NCBI RefSeq assembly: GCF_905163445.1
Contig: NC_053189.1
Span: 11,364,001 to 11,428,000 of the forward strand
Length of the DNA stretch: 64,000 bases
Origin: Pararge aegeria
Lineage: Eukaryota > Arthropoda > Insecta > Lepidoptera > Nymphalidae
Direction of reading: 5' to 3'
Shown: positions 33,950 to 47,700 of the stretch, piece by piece
How positions within the stretch are numbered: the stretch's first letter is position 1
Layout of the letters: each line of letters opens with the position of its first letter
Translations under genes and position numbers: made by a program
Notes under the pieces: model-generated
Databases searched by the model: none
What the model saw: only the letters and a program-made list of their open reading frames with translations
Told to the model about the DNA's origin: nothing

Positions 33950-35360
33950 TGCAAAAGTCTTGTTTTCTATAACCTCAAAAATTTTTTTTTATTGTTTTTA
34001 GCTTGTGTTGTCTCTTTAACTTACTTAACTCACTCACTTTTAATTAAACAGTTGCTTTACAAAGCACTATGTGCAGTTAATACTCATATTTTAACATAAG
34101 TGAGTTTTAACTCTATAAGGAGCCTCCGGAGCCATATAGAAAATTTTTACAGTCACCTTTATTTACCCATTATCTTTGTAATGAAGATTATTTTCATTAC
34201 ATTTTTTAGCCTACTCCATAAAATTTGATGATTACAGTAAAATCTTGAATTTTGGTAATGAAATTAAATAAATTTTTGAAAATCCTACAGTGCTTTATTT
34301 AGTTTAGTTTTTAGAAACAAATTTAAAAAAATTCAATCTTTACATATTATGTGTTCTTTTTTAAAAATTAATAGTAGTCAGGTTACCTGATAAAGTGATT
34401 ACTGCTGCCTACAATCATCTACAGTATCAGAACATCTGCAGCTATTGCAGCCTATGTAGGGGTTTGTTGTAATAAAATAACGCTGGTTTCAAAAATTTCC
34501 TCAATACAATTGAGAATAGGAACACTGGATAATATACTGGGAATTGGCATCTCTGTGATCCTTCAATTATATGAAGTAATTAATAATTTTATTAACATCG
34601 TGTTCCAAAAATTGGTCTTGACGTCTGGTGACCCAAAAGCTAAGTCAATTCAAAGGGGCAATATCATCAACATTTTGGGTACCATGCCCATAAGTGAACA
34701 GTAAGACGTCTTGTATTAATTTTAGTTTTTAGTAATTATTATTACTTTTAAGTCTGATTTTGAATAAATAAAAAAAAATATCTAAAAAAAAAATTATAAA
34801 AGTTGAAGTTGTCAACAGCTGCAAAATTTTGAATCTAATCAAGAGGTAGGTGTTTGTATTTAGGTGATTTGGTCTAAAAGAGTTAGCTATTTTCTGTGAG
34901 AGAGAATTAACCTATACTTATACTTTTTTTAATTGTTCAGATTTTCTTAGCTATAGTAGGCACACAATTGTTCCATGGTTTCTCCAAGTTTATTTTACCA
35001 GTGGATAATAATGATTACGTAGGAGGTATTAGAGGATGAGAGAAAAAAATAATGAGGTACAGTAAACTTCCATGAGTTCTATGGAAATAAGAAAATAAAT
35101 TACAGGTTCCTTTGAAAAATTAAAAAAGGCTACCCATGGACACCGACACACCTGGAGGTTCTTTACTAAAATATTGTACCTGCCTGTAAAAGAAAGCAAA
35201 ATACCGGGCTTTGTTCACATACCCACTTATATCGTTTAATTAAACGCCGCGCCGGTGAAACTTCAACTTTCGGAGTCTGCATCGACTATCACTCCTACAC
35301 CACATCAGCACACGGACGCGGTTGTTGTTGAATAGTGGGTATAATGTAAATTATTTTCAA
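33950..35360. other. Intergenic, p23 to the large gene
   Basis: No gene recognised. A 64-residue frame at 34510-34704 (ending ILGTMPISEQ) has codon order and length that could be a short gene or retrocopy, but I cannot identify it and it has no clear start context. Confidence 0.35.
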
Positions 35361-35364
35361 TGCT

Positions 35365-35650
35365 ACAAGTTTGTCCTTAACTGCAATCTCATCTGGTGCC
35401 CCTGATAGTAATGATACAGTCTAAGATAACCTATCCTAATGGGCTAACCTTTTAGGGGAATAACGGTCCTATTAAACGCATATGCTCCCCTAATTGGATA
35501 CTACGCAGCATAAACGATAATTATATAAATAAATTGGATAAACGCTTGTCGTCACTGTTTTGTAGGAAGGGTGGTAACGGGCCAAGGCCCAAGCCTTCCA
35601 CCAGAAAATTCAGAAATCGAACCCGGGACCTCCTAAATATAAGAACAGCA
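35365..35650 (-). repeat. SINE family 3, minus strand
   Basis: Box B on plus reads AATCGAACCCGGGACC. AACTGCAATCTCATCTGG and GGGTGGTAACGGGCCAAGGC appear in the family order. It ends about 145 bp from the stop codon of the large gene. Confidence 0.65.
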
Positions 35651-35795
35651 AACTTTGTGGTGTTGGTGTCGTTAATTGTGGTTTACGAAGAGCGGACGTA
35701 TCGTAACGTAAAATTACCTATTCTATGCTACCGCCGTAATCTTATATTAATATGTGGAGAAAAAAACAAACTTTTTAAATTTATTTTATTATTTT

Positions 35796-38700
35796 TTATT
35801 TAGATTTTTCATTCAGTGTCAAAGTTGCGCTGTATAAATGAAATTGTTGCCCATGCCTTCTTATATTCAATGTCACCGCCATACAATAAATCAGTCTGTT
35901 GAGGCTTTCACATTTCAAAATATAAGAGGCTCCTTGACTTGGACTGAAGACTGGAGCACCGTAACTTTGACAATCAAACATAAAGTATGAGCTGCCCGCC
36001 TTACCGAAGGATAAATTTTTTCCAGGACTTATCAATATACCGTGGGTGTTCTTCTCAAAGAAATAAACCAAAGCCTTACTGAGATTAAACCTGTCGGGAT
36101 AAATATTATATACAAAACCAAATATAACTTTGTCAAATTTGACTGAAAATGAATAGGGATACATTTCATCAAACTTTGTTTCTAAATCCTCGAGAGCAAT
36201 TTCGTGATTTTTACCAAACTTCGAATGACATTTCTGATGATATTTATCACCCACTTCGACGATTCCATCCAAAAGGCTGCTAGTCCAAGCGCTCAGGTTG
36301 CAAGCTTTACTCATGACCAATGCAACAACGCAGATCGCCAAGTATTGTTTGCCGCGATAAATTCCCTCGAATTTAGAATCGGATGGATGAAGCGAGCCCC
36401 AGAGCGAGTATAGATCTCCAGGGAATTCGATATCCCAATCTTTCCACATAGTTTTAGGGGTATTTCGGCTCAGCCCCAGGTCGTTAACACAGTTCATGCG
36501 CGACCAAGGTATCGTTTCAATATTTAACCAATACATTTTCTCGTCGACGATGGGTCGAATGCTTCTTTTTCTTAAATACGGCATGTTGGGGTTTTCGTCT
36601 GGTTTAAAGAGCGGGCTGAGTCGGTAATTCAATGCAGAATGCCGAGGAGCAGTTTTTATGGAGGTTAGTTCGAAATTATAAAATTCTGGAGAGTTCGGCG
36701 AGCTTACGACTTTTTTAATTCTACGAATTAAAGCGTCCATCGAGCGATATAAAGTCCATCCAGCGACGGAGCCAACTTTCTGCTGGGGAGGCACTGGGGC
36801 GCTAGAATCTTTGCTCTTTTTTCTCTCTAGGTCCTGCGCGAGTTCAGGGTCAGGGTTTTCGGAAGGCGGTGGGTAGGGATCGAAAAGATGGTAGTAGCCC
36901 TCCGTCTGGCAGATAACCATGCTGCATGAAGGGAATCTAATAATAACATAACGGAGCCTTCTCAACACCGCTCTCAAATACTGTTCTAATGTTTTCTCTG
37001 GATTTTCATTGACGACGACGATTTTCTTAATATTAACGTTAACGAATTTGCCATCTAAAATAATGTTTTTGATAACTCTCTTCTCGCAAACGGTCAAGTT
37101 TGTTGCTTTTTCGTGTATTTCGAGCCCTTTCTCAATGCACGTATCTACCATGACGTGATCCCAAGTTCTTATCGGGTGCATCGTCGCCATTAACATAACG
37201 ATCAAGCTGACAAAATGGCAGGCTTTTACGTCTGAAGTATTTTTTTTATCCTTGAGCGCGGTCGTCCCTTCAATCCTGTATATACCGCCCATCAGTTGAT
37301 ATCCGACTACTGGTTCAGCTTTTGGCTCAGAGCTTACGGTGCTAGATTTTTTCTTATCAGACGATTTAGATCCCTCGGCCAGCGAAAACTTTGACTTCTT
37401 ACTCTTAGGTGCCATTGTGGAGAAATCGTAGTCGTCTGGCAATTTCAAGCGCGGTTCTATGAGAAGTCTTCTTACTATTATTCTGCTCAGAATGAATTGT
37501 TGCTCCTCGGTATTTCCATCCTTATTATACAAAACCCTGAAAAAAGAGGTCAGATTAAAAGACACGAAATAAAAACTATTAAAAAAGAAAACAGGATTGC
37601 AACTTCTATTAATAGGCGCAGTTTATACTGAAAGAGCGATTGGTGGAGACGTTTTCACATGCTCCCTCCATAAAACAAACGGGGACGATCTCTGAACGGG
37701 CGGCTTAAAATATTCTCGATGGCACGAGGAAGAAAAAAGTTCAAAAGTACTCCATCATCTAGCTAAACAAAGCTCATGTCATGCATCAAGATCTTGTTTT
37801 TACGCGAGAAACATTTTTGATGCCACGAACTTATGATTCCTTTTACATCGTGTTACATTTTCGATATTCCTTTTCTTTATATAAACTACCAACTTTGGAA
37901 ATTTCGCAAAATGAGTTTAACAAATGTTTCCACAGTCAGTGGAACTAGACATTTGATGGGCACCCATATTATCTCTGCCTTCCGCGCCGGTGGTAGAGTC
38001 AATACAAACAATTTTTTTTAATCCTAAATGCGACTAGAACTTCCAAAACTATCTTGAACAGTTCATTCATCTAGACTCAAGAACAAGGTTGGGTGGGCCT
38101 TGGCTTGGTCAAGCAAATTTCTGCATCGGAGGCGTTCAAAAGCAGCTCCCTTCCAAGTCCGAACTGCTAAAACCCTTATGTCCCTCTCTACCCCATCACT
38201 TTCGACCTAGGTCCCTCTTGTCGCGCCCCTCTTGTTTACTCTCCTGCAACTTCTTGGTGGATCTCACACCGTTAATATGTCGTACATATCCCGTCGACCG
38301 CATTGTTTAAGATATTTTATAAGATTACGATATGCCGTACTTAGATTAAGATTTATGTGACTATCAGTTTAATCTAAGTACGACATAAGCGACATCACAA
38401 ACCCATAAAGCCAGAATTAAAGAGGCAAAACATGTAAACAAACCAATTAAAAATTACCTCGCCACAAGATCGTGTAGTGTGGTGAATCGCATTAAACACG
38501 CTTTCCCTTTACTATTATCGACTTCCCTCAAGCCCATTGCATTACAAGAGCTCCCATCGTACAGATAGTAGAGATTATTTCTCTTTAAGAAAGCGCAGCT
38601 GTACGTGACGGTTGTGATCATTCCTCTGTCGTACTTCGACAAGAACTTGCGCGATAAAGCATCTTCGAGCTGCCATGTGGCGCCTTCCCCTACCACATCT

Positions 38701-41700
38701 ATGTGAGCATGATAGGCCTGAAAAAGATTTAAAAATTCTAAAATAACGTACGTGGGGGATCGGAATACAGTTGTTACATCCTACGGCGACTAAGGGAATA
38801 TAACGGAAAAGCAGCGTTATAAGGAAGCAGCGTTTTCTGAGCTACTAGTACCATCTACTGCAATCACCAACCCATCTGCCCAAAAAGGTGATTATGGATT
38901 ATGGTAAATCCTTCCGTTGGGAGAGGTCTTTAGTGCAGCAGTGGACTGTTATAGGCTATTAATAAACACCTAATAACTCTATCGTATTAAAATCATAATG
39001 AAACGTATAAACGTTAGTATATTTTTAGTTTAGTTTTAATACATGCACCTCTCGATACAAGTACTGTAAATTTTTACGTCCGACAATTAGTGTTACGAAT
39101 AGAATATATTGTAGTGATAGCGCGGTAAGAGCTCGACTACACTTTTGGGGGGCCGATTTCGAATCCCAGCACGCACCTCTAAATTTTGTAAGTTATGTGC
39201 GTTTTAAGTAATTAAAATATCACTTGCTTCAACGGTGAAGGAAAACATCATGAGGAAATCTTTATGCCTGAGAATTCTACATAATGTTCTAAAAGGTGTG
39301 TGGAGTCCACCAATCCGTACTGGGTTTATAGTAAATCTTAAATTTGGTTCGTTTATCTATGTTATCAGTCAGTAGCTTATTATTATATTTAGATAAAGGA
39401 CCAGGAATCCAAATATTTGTAAAGCATTGGTAAGGTTGATGTATTAAAAAGGTGTAATGTAAAACAGTTGTACTATTGCAGCGGTGTCAGCATTATTGAT
39501 GTTTACTCTCAACTTTCATTTAACTTTAATTATTTATGGTTCTAAATCGTTTCTACGAGTTCTTTATCTGAAAAGCATTTAAAATGAAATTATATTTTTA
39601 ATCAGGGAGTTAAGTTGTGCTCCAGAACCAGACCAAGTAATGGACCAAATCTTTTTTGTCAAAATAAGTACCATAAACTAGGAAAGCGGTTTAATTTAAT
39701 AAAATTGGTATACTAATGGGAAATAAACTCATTCACCTGATGACCAATAGCGATTTTCGGTATGACATGAACTGGCGCAAGCTGAAACTTTTCTTTCTTG
39801 TTTTTATGCAATTTCTTCGCGGTCTCCACTACAAAATTGACCAATCCGACTGTCCAGGTATTTACTGTATACTTGTAGGAGGTGACTATCGCCATTATCG
39901 CAGCGAACGGCAACACGTCTACGGAATCTGACTCGCTAATGGCCGACGATCCTCTTATAATTTGACTGTTATCCGGCAAACTCTTGAAATTATTCGGCTT
40001 TGCTAGTTCTTCTTCTGCGTCAGTTTCTGTGCCGGCTTCTATCAATGGTAGGGTCATTTTTTTACGGAGCTTTCGCAATTTGGAACGGTAGATTGCGTCT
40101 TCCGTGAGAAGAATTCGTCGATCAACATTGGCCGGAGGCATTGTTTGGACTTCGTCCTCGACTATTTCTATGGGCTGTGCTAGCTGTAATCCAAAAAATA
40201 TTTAAGTTACACTGGCATACTGAACAGCGAATTTAAAGTCGGTCATCATAAGTGAAAGACATCCTCGATATTTTTTATACTGACCAAATAAAACGTCCAA
40301 AATTGAAATATTAGTGTAAGATTTTCAACTTAATCGAACTCGTAAAAGTACTATTTGTATGGAATCCATAGAGCGTCATAGATGACGCTGTCAATAATGT
40401 TTCCCAGTATTATGACCAGATATTAGCTCTAGACTAGAGAGCAGTCTAAACCAATGGGCGTCAATTGCTGGATAGTGTATGGATTTCCATGCACCACGGT
40501 TTTTTGCGACTTCATCCACGACGAGCTTGATGTCTTCGATCACTACGCGGGAGCAACCCTGCGCTGAGCATGGTTCATTGCCATTCCAGAATTAATTAAT
40601 GAACAAATTTTTATTATAAACCACAAAAAAACTATTGTTTTTCCAGAAAATAACAAAACATAGGGCAAGTTTGACAGAGGTACAATTTGGTTCCTGCACC
40701 TTGGGGTTCCAACACCCCTTTTTCCTCTAAGCTGTGTGCTATAAATGAAACTCAGTTTTTTTTTTGTGTTTACTATTTATAGATGAAACAACTTGTTACC
40801 GGCACTTCGGGCTCCGGCTGCGGCGATGGTGGCGGTGGCGGCAGCGGTGGTGGAAGCTCTTCGGCCTTCTTGCGGGCCTCCTCTTCCTCTGCCTTCTTTC
40901 TTGCATCTTCCTCTTTCTTTCTTTGAGCCGCATCTTCATCTTCTTCCTCGTCGTCTTCTTCCTCCTTGAGAAAATTTTTAAATATTTCAATCTTATTTCC
41001 ATTAAATTTATCTACCAATTAAAATTAAATTAAGTTATAGCTTTACCTCTTCTTCGCCTCCTTCCGGTGGCTGAAAACAAGAAAAAATATTTCCGTAAAT
41101 AGACGTTATTAGAAAATAACCAGCTTTCAAGTTCCGAGTTTTGTTTGGAACTGTTAAGATGTCGGCCTTTGCCATAATGGCCATGATGACTAATTCCAAG
41201 AACTCATTTCTTTTTGCAGAAATTAAACGTTTTGTTGATATAAATTTCAAATTATATACTTATTTTTTAATTCCTGCGAAAACGCTCGTCGGGCGTTATG
41301 GCGAATTAGAGCTTAAGAAATTTCTTGTTCCATCAAGATTATTGATTTTGATGTTCATAACAAAAAAACTCAGCCACTGATTGTTTGAAATCACAAAATA
41401 CTTGAAATACGCAGAGATTTTCGAAGTTAGCAGTACAAAATTATGTTTACTCAGAAATGACGTCATAATTTTTAATTCGGCATTTGACCTGTCGTGGCGG
41501 ATCGAGATTATATTTATAGATTTTGCAGTTTAATTTATTAAAAATAAATACCAATCTCACATAGAATATAAATGAAAATACGTTTATCATAAAACATTAA
41601 TCATATATATGTTATTAGATAAATGTAATAAGTTTTAGATATTCTTTGTTACTATACTATCATCATGCCTATTACGAAGGTCAATACTGGATTGATGATA

Positions 41701-44700
41701 AAAAGAAATAAATATCGTTTACTTCGTTTCTTACATACTTAGTTAATGATACATGTTGTGGAGACCTCCTAGTAAGCATCAAAAATATAAAAATAAATTG
41801 AATAATGTGTCTTGGTGTGTATAGTGCGTGTGTGTGTGTACATGTTATTAAGTGCTTCTATATGCATTATATTTTAAATAGAAAGAATTAATATACTTCA
41901 TTGCACACCAGAAAAAGTACACAACAAAAGTAAAAAATAATAAAACAACGTATACAATTTGGCGGCCTTATCGCTTCATAGCGATTTCTTCCAGGCAACC
42001 AATAAAATTAATTAAAGAAGCGCCTCACTTTCTTCATAGGTCAGGTGTCAGGCTTCAACCAGGCTGACACTAACACACCTATGAAGACCAGAGTTGTGTT
42101 ACGTGATGTTTTGTGCCAATGTGCTTGTACCGGCAGCGGTGGCGGCGTGGGTGGTGGAGTAGGCACGGGATCGGGATCAGGCTCTGGCGGCTCGTTTGTC
42201 TTGTCGCGCGGCCGGGGCCACGGTGGCACCACCTGAGTCACCGACACCGTCGGCGAGTCCAAGTTCACTGATGGTCGGGGATTATCATTAGCCTCTTAAC
42301 GTCCCAACGCTCAGCACAGGTCTTCTTTCTCATAGCAAAGACTTTTAGTTTAGGCTTTAATGATTATTATCACATGATAATTTCTTAAAAGCTATGATAG
42401 CGGCGGGGGCCGAGTACGATTCCCAGCACCTCCAACTTTTCTAAGTTACTTGTAATTAGTAATTAAAATATCACTTGCTTCAACGGTGAAGGAAAACATC
42501 GCGATGAAACCTGCATGCCTGAGAGTTCTACATAATGTTTTCAAAGGTGTGTGGAGTCCACCTAACCGCACTGGGCCACCGTGGTGGACTACGGCCTTAA
42601 CCTTCATTGTGGGAGGCAGTGGCGTGCATAGAGGGTATGCACAGAGTATGCAGATGATATAAAATGAAGAAACACTCCTGTACGAGTTATAAAAAACTTA
42701 AGGATAGGCATTGTAAGAGTTATAAAAAGCCTACCCTTAAGGATTTAGATATTCTTATATAACTCTTATACTGGAGATTTCCTTCATATTATATCATTTG
42801 CATACCCTGTGCATACCGTCTATGCACGCCACTGGTGGACCCGTACCCTGTAGTGGGCCGGTAATGGGTTGATATGATTATGATGATGACTCAGAATTTT
42901 TAACAGAAAAAAAACTAAGAGGATCGATCCGAGGTCGAGATTACTTACGCTTTTAAATTATCTAAATTCAAAAAGTGTACGTTACATGAGCAGTTTATAA
43001 ACGAAATTTTAAAATTAAAACTCATTAATAACTATGATTACTTTATAAACTATTTCTATTAATTATATTTAATACTAACCGACTTTTGGTGCCAATTGTT
43101 CGGGGGGCAAGTTCTTATATCTCAGAGGTATAGGTGGTAGATAGTCTTCTTGTACGCTCTCTACCAAAGAAATAATGTCCCCCATACGCTCTTCATCTAC
43201 TATTGGCTAGACAAATATAATAAATAACATACATATATAATTTGAAAAAAGTGAGCTATAGTGCACCTTAAGGTGTAAAAGTAACCCGTGCAAAAGATCA
43301 GGTAGACAGGTGTCTTCGCAGAATACCTTGGTGATAAAGAATGAAAATACGAACAAGAAAGAGAGTCAAATAAAACCTATTTCTTTAACCACTATCGCCA
43401 CTTTTGAGTATTTAGTTTACGCAATAGATTCAAGTAGGTATATTCATATCGAGGGTTGGACAATATCACCATTATCACCATTGGACATTATCATGACGGC
43501 CGACTGGCGCAGTGGGCAGCGACCCTGCTTTTTGAGTCCAAGGCCGTGGGTTCGATTCCCACAACTGGAAAATATTTATGTGATGAACATGAATGTTTTT
43601 CAGTGTCTGGGTGTTTATCTGAATATTATCAGTATTTATGTATATTATTTATAGAAATATTCATCAGTCATCACTAAGATTACTGATGAATATTTCTATA
43701 TACAAGCTTCTATATACCCATAACACAAGCTACGCTTACTTTGGGACTAGATGGCGATGTGTGTATTGTCGTAGTATATTTATTTATTATTATTATTATT
43801 ATTACCATTGATTGGAAAAGGCAATGCAATATCCTAGCCCAACGTAATCATAAGCTATTATTTTCATATTTAAAACTTTAAAGAATATTATAACTTTCAA
43901 ACAAATCAAATACATAGGGTAAATGAACTAAAAATAATTATTATTCAACATAAACTCTAGACTAGTCAAACTAGAAATTTTAAATCATTTGGCATTTTAA
44001 ACTATGCTTAGACTTAAAAAAAAAGTTGTTTGTACGTTACTATTGCGTGCAAGAAAAAGAGATAGTTTATATAAAATTTTTGCAATAATTAATCCCAAAT
44101 TTCACCACCTATTCCGATCACTGAAGTGTGACAAAATACTGCGTAACTTTTGATGTCCTACTATATATATAATGTCTATTAAAAAGGGGTTTACGCTTTC
44201 ACCCGATACACATAGAACATATAGCTATCGCCTTAGTACAGGATTTGCTTGCTCACAGTCGAGGTGTCCTTTTTGCATATGAGTCTCTGTATCGTCAAAG
44301 TAAAATTTACTTAAATTCACTCGTTTTGAAATCGCAAATTCATTTTTCGCAATTCTTTACATCTCATTTTTGTTTTACAAACGTTATGTCAAAAGCCAAA
44401 ACTAAAGAATTGCAGGCAAATTTGAGTTTGAGAACAATGCAAATAAGATCCATTTTACTCCGATGTTAAAGAATTTTCATACTCAAAAACGACCTTGATT
44501 ACTAGCCGGCAAATCTTGCCCTACGGCTACTGAAGTTTACCCCAGTTGGGAGCGCCTCATCCAGGTCTTCGATTGGCAACACGTCGTGAAATGTTTCCCT
44601 GCCTTGAGCTTTGCTCACTGGCAGAACTTTTCGTTTCCTTTTGACTCCTGGCAACTGTTCATCGCTGAGGGTGCATAGGATTTGTGCCTGAAATTATTTA

Positions 44701-47700
44701 TGAATAATTAAAGAGCCATAGAAAATACCATTGCACTTTAATTAATACGAAATCCTAAACACTCTGAACATCACAAACAATTTTACGTGTTCCTTATTAT
44801 TTATTAGACAAAAACGACAACAGTTGAGTGCCACAGAATTGTTAAAAATTACCTTTACATCTTGTTTCTTCAATTTAAGCACTTTGAAAGCATGAATATA
44901 AAACTGCGTTGTTGCGGGCAAGTAATCCCAGTTCCTCGTAAACAAGGCAGCCATGGTATCTGAATTGAGCAGCATCAGACAACAAGCCTTACCGACATTT
45001 ACTGACCTCGATCCGTCATTAGTGCGTGGGTAAGGATCGAACATATAAAACATCTCTTTCTGCCTCCAAACGGCCAGAGAATAGTTATTAAACTCCAAAA
45101 TACCACTGTTATATTCATGACTGAAGAATTCTTCGAGACCTGTGCGAATGTTCAGCAAACATTCCTTTGTCGTAAACAATTGTCCTTTAACTCTCTCTCT
45201 GTAAATAATAATCTCGCAAGCGTATGGGCCAACTAAGATTTCGTTTGGTATATTATCTATCGTCATATCTATCATTACTTTAGGGTGCAGACAGTCCATG
45301 TACAGTTTGTTGCCTAAACGCAACACCTTGTCTAGGGTCTTTGAAAACCATGTATTAGGCGGAGATATTTTAGCATAAGTCATTGCAACTATAGCAATCG
45401 GTAACGCTTGACGGTACTTAGCATCTTCGAAACATCTATCACCCAAATGCATGTTAGCATTTACAATAGCGCAAGTTTCGGTAAGGATTCTATAACCCAT
45501 CATAGCTTTTTCCGCCTGTGTCAACTCTCTGTCAGAGTCAAAGTCTTCGTCACATTTCTCATCTACCATCTTTAGTACTTTAACAGGTGATAATACAAAT
45601 TTTTGATCCTCCAGAACGCTTCGAGCTAGTAAAACTTCAGCCACTGTTACTAAATCCTTGACATTGACAAGGGCGGCGCAGCCATTCGAAAAGTTGGAAT
45701 ACGCTCTTGAATCTCTACCCGCAGGATCGAAAATGTAATAGCAAATACGATCCTTCCATATTACTACTTTGAGTACCCTAGAAATGGAAATACATTTTTT
45801 TTAATGGACAATCAACAGTTTACAATAACTCTTATAAAACTAAACACAAAATGAAAAAACATATTAATGTAATATTGTAGAAACACAAAGAGACTGCCAC
45901 AACTAGCGATTAAGAAGAGAGACTTGAGAGTATAAGCTGTAAGATCCATCAAGCTGTCACATAAACTAGCCGGATCTAGCATCGCGAACAAAAACATACA
46001 TTATTCAGGTAATCAATAATTTGAAGGCCTCTCCCAATGACAGGATTTACCCATAATCACCCCGCTGGGAAGACGAGTTAGTGAACGCTTCTGCCCGATC
46101 TCCACTATACTCCCTTAGTATCCTACTCCTCTTACGACATCCGTGGGAAGAGAAGGGGTGGTGAAAACTGTATTCTTATCTGCCGTCCCCACACGGCATA
46201 TTTAGAGCAGATTAAACCGTAAACATCCGTGGAATTGTTTCACAAAACCACAAAATACATACCTAGTCAATAGAATACCAGCACGATTATTTTTGAAGAA
46301 AGCTTTGAGCCCTCTACAAAGGTTGTAAATGGTGGGATCCAAAGACATCGTATAGCCGACGATGTCTGGCTCTCCGAGCAGAACTTGCATCCTCTTTCCG
46401 TTAAGCACTAAAGTTTGTTTTTTACCAAATGGCAGTACTTCACACATTCCTTGCACTGCTGAATGATCGTGTACTTTGTCTAAACATTGAATGTACCTAA
46501 AAATATATATTAAATTATTTTGCTGCCTTTCCTTAAAGGAAGATTAGAAAACAGACCATATTTGAATTGGCACATTTAGGAAGTCTCACACAATTATCAA
46601 GAACAAATAATAAAAACATTTCAATTTTGTAACTTTCTGTAAAATACTTATGTTTTGTGGTTAAGTCACATTGCTTATGTGAAATTTGGGTGGCATAGAT
46701 ACACAAATATTGTAGAGAAAGCTAATAAAAACAATATTTTGTGATACATATAACATGCCATCTGTATTGGGACTTATCTCGCATTGTCGACAGTTTTGTA
46801 AGGGAGACGAAAGACGGAAGATAGAAGAGAAGAGTTTGTTGTAGTAGTCGAAGCTTTTTGTGACAAAGCTCGCCCTAGGAAATTTATTTCCCATGTTTAT
46901 TTCGGTCTGAAGGGCTGTGGCTGTGGTTGCCGGTGTAGTTACAGGCACATGAGGCTTAACACTTATGCCTGAAAATGATGGACACATCACGGCATGTTGC
47001 TGGACGTGCTCCTTGCATGCCCTGTGAAGTGTTGCTCCGTCTATAGGCGATGATTCTACACTTACAATCTGCTTGGGCAGTCACTTATTACTATAAAAAA
47101 CACATTTATTTGGACTGCATTTGAATTTAGAAACACATTACCATTGATCACCGGCGTCGATTAAGTTATCCAACAATTTCATAGTCCATTGTTTTGGATG
47201 ATAGTGAAAAGCTAAGCAGTACGCCATGACGCTCATTGTAAGAGCCTGCCTTCCTTTCGACCTAGCGCCTGCATAGAGAATAATTTAATTAAAACTATAA
47301 ACTTTATTTTATAAATAAACAAGTAATAAATTGTGACTTCGTTGATAATTATCATTATGTGCCAGTCCATCACATTGTGTGGGTGTGTCTAAGGCTGAGT
47401 TTGATCAATAACAAAGTAGGTAAAAGTCTATCTATATAACATATCTAATTAATATTATCTTAATCCCATCATATGCCGTAGTCCTCTACGCTGGCCTGGC
47501 GAATTGGTAGAATTTACACGCCCTTGAGAACATAACGAAGATAGCTTATACAGCTTTCCTCAAGATTATTTCCTTTACGCATTTAACGCACAAAGGGCTA
47601 GCACAAGCAGCAGACAATGGAATAGGAGAAGTTTACTCCCGTTTATTATAACACATATATTATTTGGATACTATTTTCACTTGTGCGTTCTGAGAGTTGA

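Larger units (their letters stand above)
38458..39967 (-). other. Module C of the large protein (residues about 1033-1195)
   Basis: Two exons. VDVLPFAAIMAIVTSYKYTV then NTWTVGLVNFVVETAKKLH, followed by KYDRGMITTV and LYYLYDGSS and KGKACLMRFTTLHDLVAR. The most degenerate copy at the first block: neither Gln nor Cys is present. Confidence 0.5.

Noticed and set aside
34510..34704. 64-residue frame as a gene
   Set aside because: No domain, no start context and no splice partner found; left as unidentified.
40764..41033. Plus-strand Trp/Arg/Leu-rich 89-residue frame
   Set aside because: Reverse complement of the Glu/Lys and Pro-rich exon 19 of the large gene.
42045..42236. Plus-strand Gly-rich frame
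   Set aside because: Antisense shadow of Pro-rich exon 17 of the large gene.
46661..46990. 109-residue minus-strand frame as an extra exon of the large gene
   Set aside because: Joining exons 12, 13 and 14 directly keeps frame; this stretch shares phrases with repeats near 49920 and 50285.
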